A stretch of DNA of 13,348 bases from an uncultured Eubacteriales bacterium (lineage in GTDB: Bacteria; Bacillota; Clostridia; Christensenellales; DTU072): the NCBI GenBank assembly GCA_902766325.1, contig CACXDF010000229.1, positions 1-13,348 of the forward strand, given 5' to 3'. Made by a program: the position numbers and the translations under genes. Each line of letters opens with the position of its first letter. Position 1 is the stretch's first letter. Shown in pieces: positions 1-5,731 of this stretch. A model generated the notes under the pieces. The model was not told the origin of the DNA, made no database searches, and saw only the letters and a program-made list of their open reading frames with translations.

Positions 1-92
1 AGGACGACTTCGCTTTCTTTATCGACGGATCGAATACCTTCCAAACATCCCACGGAAGCAACGCCGCCGCCGATGATAACGTATTTTTTCAT
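1..92 (-). CDS. FAD/NAD(P)-dependent oxidoreductase, N-terminal fragment (cut by window edge)
   Basis: Only the first 30 codons are present; the gene continues past base 1. They read MKKYVIIGGGVASVGCLEGI and then a short stretch ending in acidic and Val residues. This is a beta strand, a glycine-rich dinucleotide-binding loop (GGGVASVG, residues 8-15) and the start of a helix, as at the N-terminus of flavoprotein NAD(P)/FAD oxidoreductases. The ATG lies 1 base after the stop of the upstream ferredoxin gene, whose end contains the Shine-Dalgarno stretch GAGGAGAG, so the two are probably translationally coupled. By position in the split glutamate synthase operon it is probably the flavoprotein that passes electrons from NAD(P)H to the ferredoxin. 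The partner and the nucleotide used cannot be read from 30 residues. The Rossmann-type start is well supported; the GOGAT role is inference. Confidence 0.75.
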   Translation of the reverse strand, partial: MKKYVIIGGGVASVGCLEGIRSVDKESEVV

Positions 93-93
93 G

Positions 94-525
94 TTATCTC
101 TCCTCATATACGATTGCCTTATTGGGGCACCCTTTTACGCAAGACGGCTCCCCAAAAGAATTATTTACGCACAATTCGCACTTTTGCGCCGCAGTGCCGT
201 CCATAGAGGGCATGACGGCTCCGTACGGACAAAGCAGAACGCACGTGAAGCACCCGACGCACTTTGTTTTGTCGATGGTGACGACGCCGTTTTCTTTGTG
301 CAACGCGCCCGAAATACAGCCTTTGACGCAGAGCGGGTCTTGGCAATGCCGGCAAGATACGGCGTAGGTTATTTTTCCGCTTTCCTCTACGCGGATTCGA
401 GAAGAAAGAGGTTTGTTTTTCAGCGCTTTTACTATATTTGTTACGCCTGAATTTGCGTACGTGCAGTTGTATTCGCAAAGGTGACAACCGAGGCACCACT
501 CTTCGCGGACGTATATTCTTTTCAT
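94..525 (-). CDS. Four-cluster 4Fe-4S ferredoxin (HycB/CooF-like electron carrier)
   Basis: This 143-residue protein has sixteen cysteines in four sets: C11/14/17/21, C58/61/66/70, C89/92/95/99 and C116/119/129/133. That is the pattern of 4Fe-4S electron-transfer subunits of the HycB/CooF/DmsB type, which ligate up to four [4Fe-4S] clusters. It has no signal peptide or membrane segment, so it should be cytoplasmic. The start lies 1 base after the stop of the FMN synthase gene, with GGGAGA a few bases upstream, and its own stop is 1 base from the next gene. It therefore lies inside the glutamate synthase operon, between the synthase and the flavoprotein. The likely job is to relay electrons from the flavoprotein to the synthase iron-sulfur/FMN centre. 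The cluster-binding fold is certain from the cysteines; the partners are inferred from gene order. Confidence 0.88.
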   Translation of the reverse strand: MKRIYVREEWCLGCHLCEYNCTYANSGVTNIVKALKNKPLSSRIRVEESGKITYAVSCRHCQDPLCVKGCISGALHKENGVVTIDKTKCVGCFTCVLLCPYGAVMPSMDGTAAQKCELCVNNSFGEPSCVKGCPNKAIVYEER

Positions 526-526
526 A

Positions 527-2032
527 TCATTCTCCCGCGTGGGCGACGCCCAGTATTTCCAATTCTTTCTCGTTGAGTCCGATGCCGCGGAGCATAAGGC
601 GGTTGCCTTTCAGCGCTTCGATAGAGTTGATGCCCATGCCGCCCATAAGTTCTTTGATCTCGTGCCGCCAGGCGTTCATCAGATTGACGAGGCGTTCTTT
701 TCCGATCTCGGGATTAAGCCGTTTGACAAGGTCGGGCCTTTGGGTCGCGATACCCCAGTTGCATTTACCGGTCTGGCATGTACGACAAAGATGACAGCCG
801 AGAGCAAGAAGAGCCGCCGTGGCGATATAACAGGCATCCGCGCCGAGCGCGATAGCTTTGACTACGTCCGCCGCCGAACGGATACTACCGCCGACCACCA
901 AAGAGACGTTATTTCTGATCCCTTCGTCGCGTAGCCTTTTATCGACGGCCGCAAGAGCAAGTTCGATCGGAATGCCCACGTTGTCGCGTATCCGGGTGGG
1001 CGCCGCGCCGGTGCCGCCGCGGAATCCGTCGATGGCGATGATATCCGCGCCGCTTCTTGCAATGCCCGAAGCAATGGCCGCGATGTTATGGACGGCCGCG
1101 ACTTTGACGATGACGGGTTTTTTATAAGCCGTGGCTTCTTTTAAAGAATACACCAGTTGTCTGAGGTCTTCGATGGAATAAATATCGTGATGAGGCGCCG
1201 GAGAGATGGCGTCGCTGCCTTCGGGGATCATCCTTGTTTTCGATACGTCGCCGACGATCTTCGTCCCGGGTAGGTGCCCGCCGATACCCGGTTTCGCTCC
1301 TTGACCCATCTTGATCTCGATGGCCGCGCCGGCGGTCAGATACTTTTCGTGCACGCCGAATCTGCCGGACGCAACTTGTACGATGGTGTGTTCTCCATAG
1401 GCGTAAAAGTCTTCGTGCAGACCGCCTTCGCCCGTGTTGTAGCAGATACCCAGTTCCGTCGCCGCCGTTGCGAGCGACTTATGCGCGTTATAACTGATAG
1501 AGCCGTAACTCATCGCCGAAAACATGATCGGCATGGAAAGGGGTATTTGCGGAGTAAGATTATTTTTTATATTGCCGTTCTCGTCGCGTTCGATGGCGGA
1601 AGGTTTTTTACCCAAGAACACTTTCGTCTCCATCGGTTCCCGGAGCGGGTCGATGGACGGATTAGTCACTTGGGAGGCGTTGATAAGAAGTTTATCCCAG
1701 TAGACCGGGAGAGGATTCGGATTGCCCATAGAAGAGAGCAAAACGCCGCCGGAGGACGCCTGCTTATAGATCTCTTTGATGGATTGATCGGACCAGTTGG
1801 CGTTTTCTCTCAGACGGCAATCGCTTTTTACGATCTTAAGCGCGTGCGTCGGACATAAAGAGACGCACCGTTGGCAATTAACGCACTTGCTTTCGTCGGA
1901 CAGCATGATATGCCCTTCGGCGTCGAAAGAGTGCACTTCGTTACTGCATTGTCTCTCGCATACTCTGCACGCGATGCAACGGTTTTGATTGCGGATCACT
2001 TCGAATTCCGGATAGATATAGTCGATAGCCAT
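527..2032 (-). CDS. Glutamate synthase FMN/3Fe-4S subunit with N-terminal 2x[4Fe-4S] ferredoxin domain (split GOGAT)
   Basis: This 501-residue protein corresponds to the FMN-binding synthase domain of glutamate synthase, which reduces the 2-iminoglutarate made from 2-oxoglutarate and ammonia to glutamate. Residues 19-29 (CIACRVCERQC) and 50-60 (CVNCQRCVSLC) form a bacterial-type 2x[4Fe-4S] domain. The rest is a TIM-barrel synthase with the family stretches GEGGLHEDF, SGRFGVHEKYL, KMGQGAKPGIGGHLPG, DGFRGGTGAAP and VGGSIRSAADV. Near the C-terminus, cysteines 413/416/419/424 in CHLCRTCQTGKCNWGIATQ would hold the 3Fe-4S cluster. It has neither an amidotransferase domain nor a GXGXG domain, so it is the stand-alone form known from archaea and many anaerobes. 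Its ATG overlaps the stop of the amidotransferase gene (TGATG, 1 shared base), the mark of translational coupling. No defect is visible. Confidence 0.93.
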   Translation of the reverse strand: MAIDYIYPEFEVIRNQNRCIACRVCERQCSNEVHSFDAEGHIMLSDESKCVNCQRCVSLCPTHALKIVKSDCRLRENANWSDQSIKEIYKQASSGGVLLSSMGNPNPLPVYWDKLLINASQVTNPSIDPLREPMETKVFLGKKPSAIERDENGNIKNNLTPQIPLSMPIMFSAMSYGSISYNAHKSLATAATELGICYNTGEGGLHEDFYAYGEHTIVQVASGRFGVHEKYLTAGAAIEIKMGQGAKPGIGGHLPGTKIVGDVSKTRMIPEGSDAISPAPHHDIYSIEDLRQLVYSLKEATAYKKPVIVKVAAVHNIAAIASGIARSGADIIAIDGFRGGTGAAPTRIRDNVGIPIELALAAVDKRLRDEGIRNNVSLVVGGSIRSAADVVKAIALGADACYIATAALLALGCHLCRTCQTGKCNWGIATQRPDLVKRLNPEIGKERLVNLMNAWRHEIKELMGGMGINSIEALKGNRLMLRGIGLNEKELEILGVAHAGE

Positions 2033-3123
2033 CAGAATTTACCCTCCTGTACTTTAACGATGACGGGTTCTCCGCCCATGGGCGCATAAATGTTTTTTGC
2101 GCGCGGTTCCATAGCCCGTATAGCCGCTTCTTCGCTCGCGATAAAAACTTTATCTTCGTATTCTCCTGTTACCATCGAACGAAGTTTCAGACGGTCGTTC
2201 AGCGCCATCATACCGCCGGTAAAACCGAGCACGATGGAAAAGGGCCCCGTGACGAGCAGACCGGAAAAGACCGTTCTCAGATAAGTCAGTTTTTCTCTTT
2301 CGGCAAGCGGTTTTTTTTCGATGACGGACCAGAAGGGCGCCGCGATAACGTCGGCCGTTTCTTCAAGAGTAAGACCTTGTTTCCGTAAAAGATAGTCGGC
2401 GATATACGTGATGACCTCGGTGTCGGTCTGTAGATTGCACTTATAACCGTACATTTCGATAAAGCGGCGATTGGCGTCGTAAGAAGAAATTTCTCCGTTA
2501 TGCACCACCGTATAGTCGAGCAGGCCGAACGGATGCGCGCCGCCCCACCAGCCGGGCGTGTTGGTCGGGTACCTTCCGTGCGCCGTCCAAAGATAGCCTT
2601 CGTATTCTTCCAGACGATAAAACCTGCCTACGTCCTCGGGGTAGCCCACCGCTTTGAAAGCGCCCATGTTTTTACCCGAAGAAAAGACGTACGCGCCCTT
2701 TATGAACGTATTGATATGGTTTACCACGCGTACGACGTATTCTTTTTCGTCCAACTGCATAGAACGAAGTACGGACGCGAGGGGAGATACGAAATAGCGC
2801 CAAATAAGAGGCTCGTCGGTGATCTCGGGGATGGTACGCGTAGGGATGGGCTCGGCAAAGACCACCTCGAAGCGATCTTTCAGATACCGCGCGCATTCTT
2901 CCTGACTCGTTTTCGAGTCGAAAAACAAGTGGAGCGCGTATTGGTCTTTATACTCGGGATAAATGCCGTACGCGGCGAAACCGCCGCCGAGACCGTTGCT
3001 CCTGTCGTGCATCGGGATCATGCTTTTGATGATGCTTTCGCCCGACATCTTTTTGCCTTCGCGAGAGATAACGGCGGATATCGCGCATCCGGACGGGATC
3101 CTCACTTCACCTTCTTTCAACAT
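2032..3123 (-). CDS. Class II glutamine amidotransferase, glutaminase subunit of split glutamate synthase
   Basis: This 363-residue Ntn-type amidotransferase should hydrolyse glutamine and hand the ammonia to the FMN synthase encoded next to it. The putative catalytic cysteine is Cys13 in RIPSGCAIS rather than Cys2. As in other glutamate synthases, a short propeptide (here 12 residues) would have to be removed to expose it. Supporting family motifs are HDRSNGLGGGFAAYG, TAHGRYPTNTPGWWGGAHPF, VVHNGEISSYDANR and LQTDTEVITY, which shape the glutamine pocket and oxyanion hole. It has no signal peptide or membrane segments. The start has GAGGTGG four bases upstream. It is the first gene of the operon and sits about 80 bases downstream of a consensus promoter, with a terminator hairpin in the leader. 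The assignment to glutamate synthase rather than another amidotransferase rests on the adjacent synthase gene and on these motifs. Confidence 0.92.
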   Translation of the reverse strand: MLKEGEVRIPSGCAISAVISREGKKMSGESIIKSMIPMHDRSNGLGGGFAAYGIYPEYKDQYALHLFFDSKTSQEECARYLKDRFEVVFAEPIPTRTIPEITDEPLIWRYFVSPLASVLRSMQLDEKEYVVRVVNHINTFIKGAYVFSSGKNMGAFKAVGYPEDVGRFYRLEEYEGYLWTAHGRYPTNTPGWWGGAHPFGLLDYTVVHNGEISSYDANRRFIEMYGYKCNLQTDTEVITYIADYLLRKQGLTLEETADVIAAPFWSVIEKKPLAEREKLTYLRTVFSGLLVTGPFSIVLGFTGGMMALNDRLKLRSMVTGEYEDKVFIASEEAAIRAMEPRAKNIYAPMGGEPVIVKVQEGKF

Positions 3124-3146
3124 AGGGCCACCTCGTTTTTTGTAAT

Positions 3147-3186
3147 AAAAAAAGCGCTCACCGCAGGAATAACCTGCAATGAACGC
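3147..3186 (-). terminator. Intrinsic terminator in the leader of the glutamate synthase operon (probable attenuator)
   Basis: Read on the minus strand, bases 3186-3173 pair with 3167-3154 as a continuous 14-bp RNA stem (a few G-U pairs) around a 5-base loop at 3172-3168. Seven T's follow directly (3153-3147). The G-U pairs close only in minus-strand RNA; on the plus strand the same positions mismatch, so it is oriented toward the amidotransferase gene. It lies between the promoter at 3208-3236 and the start codon at 3123, so it should stop most transcription unless read-through is regulated. Only about 15 bases separate the expected start site from the stem. Confidence 0.85.
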
Positions 3187-3207
3187 CTTTGCTCATTTCT
3201 GTTTTTC

Positions 3208-3236
3208 ATTCTACGACCTAAAAAAACGAATGTCAA
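3208..3236 (-). promoter_or_regulatory. Sigma-A-type promoter of the glutamate synthase operon
   Basis: On the minus strand TTGACA (3236-3231) is followed by a 17-base spacer and TAGAAT (3213-3208). The -35 is perfect and the -10 is one base off consensus. The start site should be near 3200-3202, giving a leader of roughly 80 bases before the ATG at 3123. Confidence 0.85.
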
Positions 3237-3332
3237 ACATTTTTTCGACATTTGGCAAAAAAATATCTTACGGTCTTTTTTTTAAACAAAAACACGCCGA
3301 AAAAAAATTATGAAAAAATTTTGTGAAATCTG

Positions 3333-3361
3333 TTGACAACGGATTTTGAAAGGCGTAAGAT
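3333..3361 (+). promoter_or_regulatory. Sigma-A-type promoter of glnN
   Basis: TTGACA (3333-3338), a 17-base spacer and TAAGAT (3356-3361) make a near-consensus promoter. Transcription should start near 3368, about 160 bases before the glnN ATG. The spacing mirrors the divergent promoter on the other strand. Confidence 0.85.
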
Positions 3362-3384
3362 GAAGACGTAATGAAAAGGCAACG

Positions 3385-3416
3385 GCGTCTTTGAGGTAAC
3401 TCGAAGGCGCTTTTTT
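3385..3416 (+). terminator. Intrinsic terminator in the glnN leader (probable attenuator)
   Basis: Bases 3385-3395 (GCGTCTTTGAG) pair with 3400-3410 (CTCGAAGGCGC) in an uninterrupted 11-bp stem with two G-U pairs, capped by a GTAA tetraloop and followed by six T's (3411-3416). An outer A/T arm, 3370-3377 with 3413-3420, could extend it. It begins only about 17 bases after the expected start site and lies more than 110 bases before glnN, so it would end most transcripts as an RNA of about 50 bases unless antitermination occurs. Confidence 0.85.
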
Positions 3417-3434
3417 CATTATTATAACGCGATC

Positions 3435-3448
3435 GCGGAGTTATCCGC
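3435..3448 (+). other. Small hairpin in the glnN leader
   Basis: GCGGA (3435-3439) and TCCGC (3444-3448) flank a 4-base loop and are followed by an A-rich stretch. It lies between the leader terminator and the long hairpin near the ribosome-binding site. It may be part of the leader fold, but a 5-bp stem alone is weak evidence. Confidence 0.4.
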
Positions 3449-3461
3449 AAAAACAAAAAGG

Positions 3462-3501
3462 TAAGGGCAAGGGCGTCCGTATGCAGGATCCCTTGCCCTT
3501 A
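3462..3501 (+). promoter_or_regulatory. Long perfect hairpin just upstream of the glnN ribosome-binding site
   Basis: TAAGGGCAAGGG (3462-3473) pairs perfectly with CCCTTGCCCTTA (3490-3501), a 12-bp stem around a 16-base loop; a TCC/GGA pairing (3476-3478 with 3486-3488) can close part of the loop. It is followed by ATTTTAT and then the glnN Shine-Dalgarno GGAG (3515-3518). With only a short T-rich tail it could be a weak second terminator, a 5' stabilising structure, or part of a leader switch. The stem is certain; its role is not. Confidence 0.7.
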
Positions 3502-3527
3502 ATTTTATAAAAAAGGAGAAATGAAAA

Positions 3528-5621
3528 ATGCAAACCGTAACAGAATTATTCGGCAGTAACGTGTTCGACGACAGAGTAATGAAAGCCAATCTTTCGGCGA
3601 AGGTATATCAATCGCTGAAAAAGACCATCGACGAAGGGAAACCCCTCGATCTGTCCGTAGCCAACGCCGTCGCGACCGCGATGAAGGACTGGGCCCTCTC
3701 GAAAGGCGCCACCCACTTCACCCATTGGTTCCAACCGCTTACCGGCATTACGGCGGAAAAGCACGATTCGTTTATTTCTCCCGCGCCCGACGGTAGAGTG
3801 ATCATGGAGTTTTCGGGCAAAGAGCTCATCCAAGGCGAACCGGATGCGTCCAGCTTTCCTTCCGGCGGTATCCGCGCCACCTTCGAAGCGCGCGGCTATA
3901 CGGCCTGGGACCCGACCTCTTATGCGTTCATTAAAGGTAAGACTCTTTGTATCCCCACCGCGTTCTGTAGCTACGGAGGAGAAGCGCTGGACAAAAAGAC
4001 GCCCTTACTTCGTTCTATGGAAGCGCTAAACACCCAAGCGATGCGTATCCTGAAGCTGTTCGGTAAAGACGACGTCAAGTGCGTTCGAACCTCGGTCGGC
4101 CCGGAGCAGGAATACTTTTTGGTGGATAAGGCGATGTTTGAAAAGCGCCGCGACCTGGTTTGCTGCGGACGGACTCTATTCGGAGCCAAACCCCCGAAAG
4201 GACAAGAGATGGAAGACCACTATTTCGGTACCATCAAGCCCCGCGTGGCTGCTTTCATGGCCGAACTGAACGAAGAACTCTGGAAGCTCGGCGTGCTGGC
4301 CAAGACGGAACATAACGAAGTCGCTCCCGCGCAACACGAACTTGCTCCCATCTATACGACGACCAACGTCGCGTGCGACCATAACCAACTTATGATGGAG
4401 ATCATGCAAAGGATCGCCACCAAGCACGGTCTTGCCTGTCTGCTTCACGAAAAACCTTTTGCCGGCGTCAACGGCAGCGGTAAGCATAATAACTGGTCTA
4501 TGGCGACCGATACCGGCGTCAATCTGCTTTCGCCCGGAGATACGCCGCACGAGAACGCGCAATTCCTGTTGTTCTTATGCGCCGTCATCAAAGCGGTGGA
4601 CGACTATCAAGACCTTTTGCGTATCTCGGTTGCCACCGCGGGCAACGACCACAGACTGGGCGCCAACGAAGCGCCTCCGGCGGTCGTATCCATTTTCCTC
4701 GGCGACGAACTGACTGCCATTTTGGAAGCTATCGAAAAGGATCTTCCTTATGCCGGTAAAGAAAAAACGACGCTGAAACTGGGAGTAGACGTTCTTCCGA
4801 AGTTCCCGCGCGACACGACCGATCGCAACCGTACTTCGCCGTTCGCTTTCACGGGCAACAAGTTCGAGTTCCGTATGCTCGGTTCGGCCAACAGTATTTC
4901 CTGTACCAATATCATGCTGAACAGCGCGGTGGCGGAATCGTTGAAGACGTACGCCGATCGTTTGGAAAAAGCGGAAGACTTTTCTTCGGCGCTCCACGAT
5001 ATGATCAAAAAAACCATCAAGGATCACAAGCGTATCCTTTTTAACGGTAACGGCTACGACGACAAGTGGATCAAAGAGGCGGAAAAGAGAGGATTGTGCA
5101 ACTATCGTACCACGCCCGACTGCATGCCGCACCTGCTTGACAAAAAGAACGTCGATATGTTGACTTCTCATAAGGTCTTTACTGAGAAGGAACTGGAATC
5201 CCGTTGCGAGATCATGCTCGATAACTATTGTAAGACGGTAGTGATCGAAGCCAATACGATGAGCGATATGGTCAGAAAGCAAATTTTGCCCGCCGTGGAA
5301 AAGTACCTCGGAGAAGTCAGTAAGACGTCCGTCTATAAACAACAATTCGTACCTACCGTATCTTGCGCGTATGAGAAAGAAACCGTCCTGAGGTTGTCCG
5401 CGCTGACCGAGTCCATCTTCCTTTCCTGCAAAGAACTGGAAGAAGCGGTGATCCGTCTTGCCGAATGCAAAAACACGATCGAAGAAAGCTATGCGATAAG
5501 AGATACCGTTCTCGGAAAGATGAGCGCGCTCAGGGTCGCCGTGGACGAAGCTGAGACGATGACCGCCGAAGAATACTGGCCCTTCCCGTCGTATTGCGAC
5601 CTCTTGTTCGGCGTCAGATAA
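3528..5621 (+). CDS. glnN: Type III glutamine synthetase (GSIII)
   Basis: This 697-residue enzyme makes glutamine from glutamate, ammonia and ATP. Its length is that of the GSIII family (about 700) and far above GSI (about 470). Family stretches include FTHWFQPLTG near the N-terminus, GPEQEYFLVD at residues 191-200 (metal-binding glutamates), EVAPAQHELAPI from residue 264, NGSGKHNNWS (ATP and glutamate binding) and RNRTSPFAFTGNKFEFR (substrate arginines). The helical C-terminal part, with CKELEEAVIRLAECK, matches the extension specific to GSIII. GSIII forms double-ring dodecamers and lacks the GSI adenylylation loop. The ATG at 3528 has GGAG nine bases upstream; a nearer ATG at 3521 is out of frame. 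It is first in the plus-strand group, behind its own promoter and a probable attenuator, and divergent from the glutamate synthase genes, completing a GS-GOGAT pair. No truncation or missing active-site motif is visible. Confidence 0.96.
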   Translation: MQTVTELFGSNVFDDRVMKANLSAKVYQSLKKTIDEGKPLDLSVANAVATAMKDWALSKGATHFTHWFQPLTGITAEKHDSFISPAPDGRVIMEFSGKELIQGEPDASSFPSGGIRATFEARGYTAWDPTSYAFIKGKTLCIPTAFCSYGGEALDKKTPLLRSMEALNTQAMRILKLFGKDDVKCVRTSVGPEQEYFLVDKAMFEKRRDLVCCGRTLFGAKPPKGQEMEDHYFGTIKPRVAAFMAELNEELWKLGVLAKTEHNEVAPAQHELAPIYTTTNVACDHNQLMMEIMQRIATKHGLACLLHEKPFAGVNGSGKHNNWSMATDTGVNLLSPGDTPHENAQFLLFLCAVIKAVDDYQDLLRISVATAGNDHRLGANEAPPAVVSIFLGDELTAILEAIEKDLPYAGKEKTTLKLGVDVLPKFPRDTTDRNRTSPFAFTGNKFEFRMLGSANSISCTNIMLNSAVAESLKTYADRLEKAEDFSSALHDMIKKTIKDHKRILFNGNGYDDKWIKEAEKRGLCNYRTTPDCMPHLLDKKNVDMLTSHKVFTEKELESRCEIMLDNYCKTVVIEANTMSDMVRKQILPAVEKYLGEVSKTSVYKQQFVPTVSCAYEKETVLRLSALTESIFLSCKELEEAVIRLAECKNTIEESYAIRDTVLGKMSALRVAVDEAETMTAEEYWPFPSYCDLLFGVR

Positions 5622-5661
5622 AACACACCCATACCTTAACGATAAAGTAAGGAATGGAAAT

Positions 5662-5709
5662 GCCCGTAAACGTCCGTAGACGTTTGGGGTAGGGGGCTTT
5701 TATTGCCCC
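5662..5709 (+). promoter_or_regulatory. Structured spacer upstream of amt
   Basis: The 110-base gap between glnN and amt holds a perfect 7-bp hairpin, AAACGTC (5668-5674) with GACGTTT (5679-5685) around CGTA. It also holds a second hairpin, GGGGC (5693-5697) with GCCCC (5705-5709), around a T-rich loop. GCCC at 5662-5665 could instead pair with GGGC at 5694-5697, directly before TTTTATT, so two exclusive folds are possible. The amt Shine-Dalgarno AAGGAG (5717-5722) follows. I find no clear promoter here, so amt is probably transcribed with glnN. Confidence 0.45.
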
Positions 5710-5731
5710 GTATAATAAGGAGAAATATATT

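Larger units (their letters stand above)
3124..3527. promoter_or_regulatory. Divergent nitrogen-gene control region
   Basis: This 404-base A/T-rich gap separates the minus-strand glutamate synthase operon from the plus-strand glnN group. It contains two outward promoters about 97 bases apart (-35 to -35), an intrinsic terminator directly downstream of each, and two more hairpins just before glnN. I see no convincing coding potential: the open frames here are short, without Shine-Dalgarno sites, and run across the promoters. Poly-A and poly-T tracts fill the stretch between the promoters (about 3240-3330). No recognisable riboswitch aptamer or T-box fits in the few bases between start sites and terminators. 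Confidence 0.8.

Noticed and set aside
3363..3391. AAGACG (3363-3368) can pair with CGTCTT (3386-3391), an apparent antiterminator for the glnN leader
   Set aside because: With the -10 box at 3356-3361 transcription should start near 3368, so most of the left half would not be in the RNA. It would count only if the start site is mapped further upstream.
3124..3527. ANTAR-type paired hexaloop hairpins, a glutamine riboswitch or a T-box before glnN or the GOGAT genes
   Set aside because: Fewer than 20 bases lie between each expected start site and its terminator, and the terminator loops (GTAA and a 5-base loop) lack the hexaloop A1/G4 pattern of ANTAR targets.
4575..5345. Long open frame (256 codons) antisense to glnN, and similar antisense frames across pyrG, amt and the 1274-1858 region
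   Set aside because: They lie opposite well-identified genes, have no Shine-Dalgarno sites or recognisable domains, and arise from the codon bias of the real genes.
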